This document shows, in pieces, positions 7,430-13,900 of a stretch of DNA of 14,221 nt; the first letter of the stretch is position 1; each line of letters starts with the position of its first letter. The stretch is from positions 1 through 14,221 of the forward strand of contig CAYWRY010000106.1 in assembly GCA_964460485.1 (NCBI GenBank), written 5' to 3'. The notes under the pieces were generated by a model. The model was given only the letters and a program-made list of their open reading frames with translations, made no database searches and was not told where the DNA came from. The DNA is from VGRF01 sp964460485. GTDB taxonomy: Bacteria > Myxococcota_A > UBA9160 > UBA6930. The position numbers were made by a program, and so were the translations under genes.

Positions 7430-8736
7430 CCACGCTCGTCGCCGTCGGCGCGCAGTGGGGAGACGAGGGCAAGGGCAAGATCGTCGACTGGCTCGCGCTG
7501 GGCGCCGACCTGGTGGTGCGCTTCCACGGCGGCAACAACGCCGGGCACACGCTGATCGTGGACGGCCTGAAGACGGTCCTGCATCTCGTGCCGTCGGGGA
7601 TCCTGCAGGACGGCACGGTCAACCTGATCGGCCCGGGCGTGGTCGTGGACCCGCGCGTGCTCCTGGACGAGATCGGCAAGATCCGCACGCAGGGCGCGCT
7701 GCGCGACCCGGCTCGGCTGCGCGTCTCCGGGCGCGCGCACGTCATCACGCCCTGGCACGTCGCGCTGGACAAGGCGCGCGAGGAGGCGCGGCGCGAGGGC
7801 GCCATCGGCACGACCGGCCGCGGCATCGGGCCCACCTACGAGGACAAGGTCGCGCGGCGCGGCATCCGCGTGGCGGACCTGCTCGACCCGCCCTCCCTGC
7901 GCGTCGCCGTCGAGCGCATGGCGCGCGAGAAGAACTTCGAGCTGAAAGAGCTGCACCACTGGCAGGCGATCGACGCGGACTCCGTCTACGAGGAGCTGTC
8001 CGCGCTCGGCCGCGAGCTCGCGCCCTACGTCGACCACACCGGCAAGCTGCTCGAGCGCGCGGTGCGCGAGAACAAGAAGGTGCTGTTCGAGGGCGCGCAG
8101 GGAACCTTCCTCGACATCGACCACGGCACCTATCCGTTCGTCACCTCTTCGAACTGCGTGGCGGGCGCCGCCTGCACCGGCGCCGGCATCGGACCGACGC
8201 GCATCGACCACGTGTTGGGGATCACGAAGGCCTACACCACGCGCGTCGGCGGCGGGCCGTTCCCGACGGAAGATCACGGCGCGGGCGGCGCGTGGCTCGG
8301 CGAGAAGGGGCAGGAGTTCGGCGCGACGACCGGTCGCAAGCGCCGCTGCGGCTGGCTCGACACCGTCGTGCTGCGCGAGGCCGCGATCGTGAACGGCTTC
8401 GGCTCGCTGGCCGTCAACAAGCTCGACATCCTGTCAGGCCTGCGTGAGATCCCGCTCGCCACGGCGTGGCGCATCGACGGCAAGCTCACCTACGACTTCC
8501 CGATGACGCTCGACGAGGTGAGCCGCGCCGATGCGGTGTACGAAACGTTCCCGGGCTGGCAGGAGCCGATCGACGCGGTGCGCCGCTACGAGGACTTGCC
8601 GGGCAACGCGAGGCGTTACCTCGAGCGCGTGGAGGCGCTGGTCGAGGTGCCGATCGACGTGATCTCGATCGGGCCCGGACGCGACCAGACGATCGCGCGG
8701 CGCGACCCGTTCCGGCACCCCCGCCGCGGCGTCTGA
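7426..8736 (+). CDS. purA: Adenylosuccinate synthetase
   Basis: The 436-residue product performs the GTP-dependent joining of IMP and aspartate, the first committed step to AMP. Motifs seen are QWGDEGKGK (10-18) with catalytic Asp13, GGNNAGHT (35-42) with His41, GTTGRGIGPTYEDK (128-141), the QGTFLDIDHGTYPF block (225-238), TTGRKRRCGW (301-310) and the guanine-binding NKLD (331-334). The length is normal. The ATG at 7426 overlaps the serA stop by four bases, so translation is probably coupled and no separate ribosome site is needed. In this frame the sequence is open far upstream through serA, but that extension is a shadow of serA. The 3' end converges on the next minus-strand gene with only 19 bp between stops. 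Confidence 0.97.
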   Translation: MTTLVAVGAQWGDEGKGKIVDWLALGADLVVRFHGGNNAGHTLIVDGLKTVLHLVPSGILQDGTVNLIGPGVVVDPRVLLDEIGKIRTQGALRDPARLRVSGRAHVITPWHVALDKAREEARREGAIGTTGRGIGPTYEDKVARRGIRVADLLDPPSLRVAVERMAREKNFELKELHHWQAIDADSVYEELSALGRELAPYVDHTGKLLERAVRENKKVLFEGAQGTFLDIDHGTYPFVTSSNCVAGAACTGAGIGPTRIDHVLGITKAYTTRVGGGPFPTEDHGAGGAWLGEKGQEFGATTGRKRRCGWLDTVVLREAAIVNGFGSLAVNKLDILSGLREIPLATAWRIDGKLTYDFPMTLDEVSRADAVYETFPGWQEPIDAVRRYEDLPGNARRYLERVEALVEVPIDVISIGPGRDQTIARRDPFRHPRRGV

Positions 8737-8755
8737 GCGCGGACCGGGGTGGCAC

Positions 8756-10195
8756 TCAGCCCTTTGCTGGCAGCTTCACCACGCGCTTCTGGAGCGGGAG
8801 CGCACCGATCGCCGCCTTCTTGGCTTCGGCCGCGGCAGCCGTCTCGGTGAGCGCAGGCGCCTGAGCCTCGCCGCGAGCCGGCTGCGGCGCTCGTGGCGCG
8901 CTCGGCTCCGGCGCCGCGGCCTGTGCCTTCAGCTTCTGCACGCGAATCAGCCGCTCGTAGGCCGCCGCGATCTGGGGAACCAGCACGCCGAGCGCCGCCA
9001 CAGCCGTCGCGCCGAGCGCGCCGCTGGCGGGCTGGACCACCAGCAGGTTCACCACGCGCTCGCGGATCGCGATCGGGAAGACCGCGAACTCCGCGCTCTC
9101 CTCGCTGCGCAGGGCGCGGGCGAGGCGCTTGTCGAGCGACGAGGTCGGCAGCGCGCGCTGCGCCTCGCGGCTCTCCACGCAGCGCGCGAGCACGCTGTCC
9201 GGAGCGAGCGGGATCAGCGTCGCCTCCACGTCGACCATCTGCCGGCCGCGCTGGGCGGCGAGGCCCGCGGCCATTCCGTCGCGGACCACGAACAGCGCCG
9301 CGACGGTGGCGAAGCGGCTGGCCAGCGCGAGCCCGGCGTCGATCACCTGCGCGCGGTCGTCGCACTCGGCAATCGTGCGCTCCAGCTGCTCGATGGAGGT
9401 GGGCGGAGTGCGCCGGTCGGTCGACACCGGCTCCGGATCCACCTCGAGCATCGGCTGCGGGTCGTCGGCCACGGCCCGCTTCGCCTTGGGCGGCGCGGCG
9501 ACAGGCTCTGGCACGGGCGTCGTCCCGTGGAGGGCTGCGCTCGCGGGAGCGCCGAGCGGCAACGGCGGCGCGGCGACCCTGTCCGCGACGAAGAATGCGT
9601 CCCGGTCGCTCAGCTCGAAGTTGGCGGCGAGCGGGCCGATCTCGAGCGGCGCCTCCGCCTGCTTCGCGCGCTCGCTCTCCGCCCGCTTGCGCTGCTCGGC
9701 GCGACCGCGCATCGCGCGCGCGCGGTTGCCCTCGTCCAGCAACGTGCGGAAGCGTGCGGAGGGCGCGACGGCGAACACGCGGTGCATGAGCTGCGCGAAG
9801 CGGAACTCCGCGAGCGCGTAGGGCACGATCACGCAGCCACTCGCGAACGCGAGGCTGTCGAGCACGTCGGGGCTCTGCGGATCGACCATGCCCACGTGCA
9901 GCGAGCGCTTCTCGAAGAACAGCGGGAAGGCGCGGTGGCGCTTGATCAGGTCGACGTGCAGCGCCGCCCGCGCGCCCGCGTCGGGCCGCTCGAGCCATTC
10001 GCGCGGGATGTCGGGCAGGCCGTGGTAGCGGGCGAGGGCGGTGTCGAGCTGCTCGGGCGCGAGAATGCCGAGCTCGATCAGTGCGGTGCCCACGCGCCCG
10101 CCGTAGAGCACCGTCGCCTGCGACGCCTCTTCGAGTTCCGCGACGCTGGCGTACTCGTTCTGCAGGAGGAATTGCGTAAAGGTGTTCGGCACCAC
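8756..10195 (-). CDS. GspE/PilB N-terminal (MshEN-like) domain protein with C-terminal GAF-like region, no ATPase
   Basis: The 479-residue protein starts with a domain like the N-terminus of type II secretion and type IV pilus ATPases (about 1-140). It shows GGRVGTALIELGILAPEQLDTAL-type spacing split by the usual G and L positions, then an ARYHGLP segment. A charged helix (about 155-182) and a Pro/Ala-rich linker (about 205-265) follow. Residues about 268-420 alternate helix and strand like a GAF-type sensor domain. The tail is Ala/Pro-rich and ends in basic residues. No Walker A or B motif is present, so it is not a secretion ATPase. Some such N-domains bind cyclic di-GMP, so a regulatory role is possible but unproven. 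Two tandem GTG codons (10195 and 10192) are possible starts, without a clear ribosome site. It stands alone, with the tRNA on the opposite strand upstream. Confidence 0.75.
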   Translation of the reverse strand: MVPNTFTQFLLQNEYASVAELEEASQATVLYGGRVGTALIELGILAPEQLDTALARYHGLPDIPREWLERPDAGARAALHVDLIKRHRAFPLFFEKRSLHVGMVDPQSPDVLDSLAFASGCVIVPYALAEFRFAQLMHRVFAVAPSARFRTLLDEGNRARAMRGRAEQRKRAESERAKQAEAPLEIGPLAANFELSDRDAFFVADRVAAPPLPLGAPASAALHGTTPVPEPVAAPPKAKRAVADDPQPMLEVDPEPVSTDRRTPPTSIEQLERTIAECDDRAQVIDAGLALASRFATVAALFVVRDGMAAGLAAQRGRQMVDVEATLIPLAPDSVLARCVESREAQRALPTSSLDKRLARALRSEESAEFAVFPIAIRERVVNLLVVQPASGALGATAVAALGVLVPQIAAAYERLIRVQKLKAQAAAPEPSAPRAPQPARGEAQAPALTETAAAAEAKKAAIGALPLQKRVVKLPAKG

Positions 10196-10313
10196 GACCC
10201 CACGGGCTTCACCCGTTCCCGCGGCGCATCGGCGCGCCGGGCGCGAAGCTTGTGGCCTCGCGGGCCAGCGCGGCCTAGCCCGGCGAGGGCGCCGGTGTTA
10301 CTTCCCGCCGCGG

Positions 10314-10389
10314 GGGCCGTTAGCTCAATCGGTAGAGCAGCGGGCTTTTAACCCGTTGGTTCTGGGTTCGAGTCCCAGGCGGCCCACCA
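10314..10389 (+). tRNA. tRNA-Lys (anticodon UUU)
   Basis: The 76-base gene folds as a full cloverleaf. The acceptor is GGGCCGT (10314-10320) with GCGGCCC (10379-10385). The D stem is GCTC/GAGC. The anticodon stem is GCGGG/CCCGT around the loop CTTTTAA, giving anticodon TTT. The T stem is CTGGG/CCCAG around TTCGAGT. The discriminator is A (10386) and CCA is encoded (10387-10389). No clear promoter or T-run terminator is visible around it. Confidence 0.97.
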
Positions 10390-10506
10390 ACCGGCGACCG
10401 CGCGCGTTGCACCCGCGCTGCGATGCCGCTGCCGATGGGTTGCGGGCGGCGCTTCCGCCAGAACGTCTCGCGCACATCGAGCCGCCGTGCGAGCGTCGCG
10501 TCTCCT

Positions 10507-10522
10507 CAGCGAAGGAGCGCTG
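10507..10522 (+). promoter_or_regulatory. Ribosome site presented in a small hairpin loop before the first SDR
   Basis: AAGGAG (10512-10517) lies nine bases before GTG 10527 and supports that start over in-frame codons further upstream. It is flanked exactly by CAGCG (10507-10511) and CGCTG (10518-10522), so it could sit in a six-base loop on a five-pair stem. Confidence 0.45.
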
Positions 10523-10526
10523 CCCC

Positions 10527-11222
10527 GTGGCCACCATTCTCATCACCGGCGCGAACCGAGGCATCGGCCTCGAGATGACGAAGCTCTACGCGGCGGCGGG
10601 CCACCGCGTGCTCGCATGCTGCCGAGCGCCCGCGAAGGCGGAGAAGCTCGCCGCCGTCGCGCGGCAGCACGCGGGCGTCACGCCGCTCGGTGTCGAGGTC
10701 GCGAGCGAGGAATCCGTCGCCGCGCTCGCGCGGGAGATCGGCTCTCGGCCGATCGACGTGCTCATCAACAACGCGGGCACCCCCGGGCCCCCTCCGCAGA
10801 AGCAGTCGCTCGCGAACATGGACTACGACGGCTGGCTGGACACCTTCGCCGTCAACACGCTCGCGCCGCTGCGCGTGCTCCAGGCCTTCCGCAGCAACCT
10901 CGCGGTGGGCACGAACCCGAAGGCAGTGACGATCACCAGCCAGATGGGCGCGCTCGGCCTCGACATGATCGCCATGTACGCGTACTGCACGTCGAAGGCG
11001 GCGGTGAACAAGCTGATGCGCATGGCGTCCTTCGAGCTGAAGAAGGAAGGCATCGCGGTGGCGCTCATCCACCCCGGCTGGGTGCGCACCGACATGGGCG
11101 GCCCTCAGGCCGACCTCGCGCCCGAGGACAGCGCGCGCGGGATCGTCTCGGTGATCGAGAAGCTGAGCCTCGCCGAGACGGGCTGCTTCAAGAAGTGGAA
11201 CGGCGAGACGCACGTCTGGTGA
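10527..11222 (+). CDS. Short-chain dehydrogenase/reductase, C-factor / carbonyl reductase-like
   Basis: The 231-residue protein is a complete SDR. It has the cofactor motif TGANRGIG (7-14), NNAG (81-84), Asn110 of the catalytic tetrad, Ser138, and the YxxxK pair Tyr153/Lys157 (YCTSK), followed by HPGWVRTDMGG (182-192). The NRGIG motif and the short C-terminus resemble the C-factor/sniffer-type carbonyl reductases, which use NADPH. The substrate is unknown. GTG 10527 is chosen because the Rossmann fold begins right there and a ribosome site precedes it. The frame is open further upstream only through the tRNA gene. It lies 138 bases after the tRNA and 90 bases before the next SDR, so it may have its own promoter. 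Confidence 0.9.
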   Translation: MATILITGANRGIGLEMTKLYAAAGHRVLACCRAPAKAEKLAAVARQHAGVTPLGVEVASEESVAALAREIGSRPIDVLINNAGTPGPPPQKQSLANMDYDGWLDTFAVNTLAPLRVLQAFRSNLAVGTNPKAVTITSQMGALGLDMIAMYAYCTSKAAVNKLMRMASFELKKEGIAVALIHPGWVRTDMGGPQADLAPEDSARGIVSVIEKLSLAETGCFKKWNGETHVW

Positions 11223-11312
11223 CCGCGAGCCCGCTGCCGCGGGATTGAGACCGCCGTCGCGTTCGCCGGGCGCGCCCTCGCGATACCGTGCCGCATCCGC
11301 GGAGGGCGACCC

Positions 11313-12215
11313 ATGTCCCAGCTTCGATTCGACGGGCGCGTGGCGATCGTGACGGGCGGCGGGCGCGGGCTCGGCCGCAGCTACGCGAAGCTGCTCGCGT
11401 CGCGCGGCGCGAGCGTGCTCGTGAACGACAACGGCGCCGCGCTCGACGGCAGCGGCGGCAGCGAAGAGCCCGCGAAGGGTGTGGTCGAGGAGATCCTCGC
11501 GGCGGGCGGCATCGCCGTGGCAGACACACGCAGCGTCGCGAGCGCGGAGGGCGGCGAGGCGATCGTGGCCCACGCGCTCGAGTCTTTCGGACGCATCGAC
11601 ATCCTGATCAACAACGCCGGCATCCTGCGCGACAAGGCGTTCCACAACATGACGCACGAGATGTGGGACGCCGTGCACGGCACGCACCTGCGCGGCGCCT
11701 TCAACGTGACGAAGCCCGCCTACGCCAAGATGCGCGCGCAGGGCCACGGGCGGATCGTGATGACTTCGTCGCCGTCGGGCACCTACGGAAACTTCGGCCA
11801 GGCGAACTACTCGTCGGCCAAGATGGGGCTCGTCGGGCTCGCGCGCACGATCTCGATCGAGGGTGCGAAGTTCGACGTGAAGGCGAACGTGGTCAGCCCG
11901 AACGCAGCGACGCGCATGACCGAAGGGCTCACTGGCGAGCTCGGCCCGCACATGGCGCCCGAGAAGGTGGCGCCCGTAGTCGCCTACCTGTGTCACGAAT
12001 CGTGCGCGCTCGCGGGAGAGATCCTCACCGCCGGCGCCGGGCGCATCGCGCGCGTCTTCGTCGGCGAGGCGGCGGGCATCTTCAACCCGAGTGCGTCGAT
12101 CGAGGACGTCGCCGCGTACTGCGCCGATCTCGCCAAGGACACGTCCTACACGACGCCGCGCGGCGTGCCCGACGCCAGCGCGCTGCTCGCGGCCGCGCTG
12201 AAGGCGGGTGCGTGA
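11313..12215 (+). CDS. SDR resembling the (3R)-hydroxyacyl-CoA dehydrogenase domain of multifunctional enzyme type 2
   Basis: The 300-residue protein has TGGGRGLG (14-21), NNAG (100-103), Ser153 and Tyr166/Lys170 (YSSAK). Several features match the dehydrogenase domain of peroxisomal MFE-2 (HSD17B4) rather than generic SDRs. These are the insert around LVNDNGAALDGSGGS (36-50), DKAFHNMT (107-114), THLRGAFNVT (124-133) with His125 at the usual Asn position, and an extended C-terminus with AGAGRIARVFVGE (240-252). That family oxidises 3-hydroxyacyl-CoA, including steroid side-chain or branched substrates, with NAD. The MaoC hydratase and SCP2 parts of MFE-2 are absent here. The start ATG follows GGAGGG at about 11299-11304. 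It overlaps the next gene by four bases (GTGA), indicating an operon. Confidence 0.9.
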   Translation: MSQLRFDGRVAIVTGGGRGLGRSYAKLLASRGASVLVNDNGAALDGSGGSEEPAKGVVEEILAAGGIAVADTRSVASAEGGEAIVAHALESFGRIDILINNAGILRDKAFHNMTHEMWDAVHGTHLRGAFNVTKPAYAKMRAQGHGRIVMTSSPSGTYGNFGQANYSSAKMGLVGLARTISIEGAKFDVKANVVSPNAATRMTEGLTGELGPHMAPEKVAPVVAYLCHESCALAGEILTAGAGRIARVFVGEAAGIFNPSASIEDVAAYCADLAKDTSYTTPRGVPDASALLAAALKAGA

Positions 12216-13084
12216 GCGGGCGCCTCGCGGGCCGCGTCGCCGTCGTCACGGGCGGCGCGAGCGGCATGGGCCGCGCGACGGTCGAGCGCTTTCTCGAAGA
12301 GGGCGCGTCGGTCGTGGCAGCCGACCTGAACGAGGCGAAGGGCGCGGAGCTCGTGGCGGCGCGCGCCCAGGCCGGCGACGGCAAGCGGCTGCGCTTCCTG
12401 CGCGCAGACGTGGCGGAGGAGGCGGACGTCGCGCGCCTGATCGACGCCGCGCTCGCGGAGCTCGGCCGCCTCGACGTGATGTTCAACAACGCCGGCGTGG
12501 GCGGCGCCTTCGGCCCCATCACCGAGACCTCCGTCGAGGCGTGGGACGAGACCTTCGCGATCGACACGCGCTCGGTGTTTCTCGGCATCAAGCACGCGGC
12601 GCGCGCGATGATCGCGGCCGGGCGAGGGGGCTCGATCATCAACACCGCATCGGTGGCCGCGCTTTCCGGCGGCGCCGGCGCGCAGGCCTACTCCGCGGCG
12701 AAGGCGGCGGTGGCGAGCATCACGCAGTCCACGGCGCTCGAGCTCGCCCCGCACCGCATCCGCGTGAACGCGATCTGCCCGGGCGCGATTTACACGCCGC
12801 TGATGCACGGCGGCAACGAGGCGGCCGCGGACGAGTGGGTGAAGCGCATCCAGCCCTGGCCCGACCGCGGCGAGCCGCGGCACATCGCCGGCGCCGCCCT
12901 CTTCCTCGCCAGCGACGACGCCGAGTTCGTGAGCGGCCACCTGCTCGTCGTCGACGGCGCCCTCACCGCCGCCGGCCCGCGCCTCATCGACCACTCCGCC
13001 GGCTTCCGCAAGCTCCGCACGCTCTCCGGCATCGCATACGGCACGACGGGCCGAAAGCCGCGCTACCGGAAGCTGACCGAATAG
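12212..13084 (+). CDS. Short-chain dehydrogenase/reductase, NAD-type, cyclopentanol dehydrogenase / 3-oxoacyl reductase-like
   Basis: The 290-residue protein has TGGASGMG (13-20), Asp38 at the end of strand 2 (favouring NAD), NNAG (92-95), Ser147, Tyr160/Lys164 (YSAAK) and IRVNAICPGAI (183-193). It ends with the common SGHLLVVDGALTA stretch (241-253) and an extra tail of about 35 basic residues. The residue aligned to the tetrad Asn is Asp118 (FAIDTRSVFLG), an unusual substitution. The substrate is unknown; similar enzymes oxidise cyclic or secondary alcohols. The GTG start at 12212 shares bases with the stop of the preceding gene (GTGA), so it is probably translationally coupled. The frame is open upstream through the previous gene as a shadow. 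Confidence 0.9.
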   Translation: MSGRLAGRVAVVTGGASGMGRATVERFLEEGASVVAADLNEAKGAELVAARAQAGDGKRLRFLRADVAEEADVARLIDAALAELGRLDVMFNNAGVGGAFGPITETSVEAWDETFAIDTRSVFLGIKHAARAMIAAGRGGSIINTASVAALSGGAGAQAYSAAKAAVASITQSTALELAPHRIRVNAICPGAIYTPLMHGGNEAAADEWVKRIQPWPDRGEPRHIAGAALFLASDDAEFVSGHLLVVDGALTAAGPRLIDHSAGFRKLRTLSGIAYGTTGRKPRYRKLTE

Positions 13085-13145
13085 CCGCGCACGCCCCGAA
13101 CGTCCTCGAGCCCAGCCGGTACGCAGTAACAATCTCGTGCTCGGC

Positions 13146-13182
13146 GCGAATCTCGGGCGCCTCGATGGCGCCCGAGATTCGC
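13146..13182. terminator. Perfect 16-bp inverted repeat, probable terminator of the SDR operon
   Basis: Arms GCGAATCTCGGGCGCC (13146-13161) and GGCGCCCGAGATTCGC (13167-13182) match at all 16 positions around the loop TCGAT. It lies 61 bases after the last SDR stop. There is no T-run, as is common in high-GC terminators. It could also be a protein-binding palindrome or a dispersed repeat, since it lies just before the IS remnant. Confidence 0.6.
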
Positions 13183-13204
13183 CCTCCCCGACGAGTCTGG
13201 ATGC

Positions 13205-13693
13205 GTGAAAGCGGTTCCACCTCGCAGCGCCGGTCAGGTGACAGGGGTCGGAGCGCTCACCGCGCTGGCCTTCGCCGCCTGCCTCGAGGATCCCGCGCGC
13301 TTCCGGCGCAGCCGAACCGTGGGTGCCGACCTCGGTCTGCGTCCGCGGCAGCGCCAGTCGGGCGAGCGCGATCCGCAGCTCGGCATCACCAAGGCTGGGG
13401 ACGAGCAGCTGCGGCGCCTGCTCGTCAGTGCGGCGCACTACATCCTCGGGCCCTTCGGACCCGACTGCGATCTGCGCCGCTTTGGCCTGCGCTTGGTGGC
13501 GCGCGGCGGGGCCGGTGCCAAGCCCCGCGCCGTCGTCGCCGTCGCGCGCAAACTGGCGGGGCTCGCGGATCACCGTCCACTGCTCGCTGCGCGGATCGAA
13601 GGCCGGGAGGGAGTCGCTGCGAGGCGGTCTCCGCGATTACCCAGACGCGGGCCTCGGGGGTTCAGTCGGCGCGCGCGGTGCGACCCTCGATGA
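13205..13693 (+). pseudogene. IS110-family transposase remnant (C-terminal domain only)
   Basis: Residues about 11-120 of this frame (13235-13564) read like the C-terminal Transposase_20 domain of IS110-family enzymes. The core runs from TGVGALTALAF through LEDPARFRRSRTVGADLGL, then SGERDPQLGITKAG, LRRLLVSAAHYILGPFGPD and AVVAVARKLAG. The serine of QSGERD may be the recombinase serine of this family. The N-terminal DEDD nuclease domain is absent: upstream lies only the inverted repeat and the SDR operon. After about 13565 the resemblance fades, and a hint of it (RESLRGG near 13605) appears in another frame, suggesting a frameshift. The GTG at 13205 is only the first start of the open frame. 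I judge it an inactive fragment. Element ends cannot be defined, as this family lacks ordinary terminal inverted repeats. Confidence 0.85.
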
Positions 13694-13802
13694 AATCGAT
13701 CGCGGCCGCGGGCGCCGCCGGCTCCTCGTTCGCCTCCTCGCGGCCGCCGTACGCCGCGAGCGAGACCGGAAGGGCGAGCGCGAGAAAGCGCGTGGCTCTC
13801 AT
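13662..13802 (-). CDS. Possible 46-residue exported protein with a lipobox-like site lacking its cysteine
   Basis: The frame from ATG 13802 gives an N-terminus with two Arg, a hydrophobic core (FLALALPVSL) and then LAAYGG, followed by an acidic Glu/Ala/Pro stretch and a stop. This layout matches small lipoproteins, where LAACGG would be cut and lipidated, but here residue 18 is Tyr (TAC; Cys TGC is one base away). No good ribosome site is visible. It sits between the IS remnant and a broken SDR, so it may be a decayed or truncated lipoprotein gene. The frame extends upstream to 13856, but that part looks non-coding. It could also be a chance ORF. Confidence 0.35.
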   Translation of the reverse strand: MRATRFLALALPVSLAAYGGREEANEEPAAPAAAIDFIEGRTARAD

Positions 13803-13824
13803 CTGGGCTTGGTAGCGCGCTCGC

Positions 13825-13863
13825 CTCGCGGCGACCGCGAGAGCACGCACGGTCACAGCGTGC
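13825..13863. repeat. Two adjacent small hairpins
   Basis: CTCGCGG (13825-13831) and CCGCGAG (13835-13841) pair around CGA. One base further, GCACGC (13843-13848) and GCGTGC (13858-13863) pair around a nine-base loop. They lie in the non-coding gap before the SDR remnant. Their role is unknown. Confidence 0.4.
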
Positions 13864-13888
13864 GAGGATCGAGGCTCCGGCGGCGACG

Positions 13889-13896
13889 AAGGGAGG
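13889..13896 (+). promoter_or_regulatory. Strong ribosome binding site before the SDR remnant
   Basis: AAGGGAGG lies four bases before ATG 13901. It is among the strongest such sites in the window, although the downstream frame lacks an SDR N-terminus. Confidence 0.5.
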
Positions 13897-13900
13897 CGGC

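Noticed and set aside
5707..8736. 1009-codon plus-strand ORF ending with purA
   Set aside because: The first part is an Arg/Ala/Gly-rich shadow frame of serA; only the part from 7426 is PurA.
8733..8759. CTGAG/CTCAG inverted repeat spanning the stops of purA and the minus-strand gene as a bidirectional terminator
   Set aside because: Only five pairs with a 17-base loop and no T-run; within chance expectation.
10325..10564. Minus-strand ORF ending in GLEPRTNGLKARCSTD
   Set aside because: This is the well-known spurious translation of the reverse strand of a tRNA gene.
11288..13084. 598-codon ORF that would fuse an upstream domain to the third SDR
   Set aside because: The upstream 308 codons are the shadow of the second SDR; the GTG at 12212 starts the real protein.
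10314..13084. tRNA-Lys as an integration site for a genomic island carrying the SDR genes
   Set aside because: No integrase and no repeated copy of the tRNA 3' end was seen in the window.
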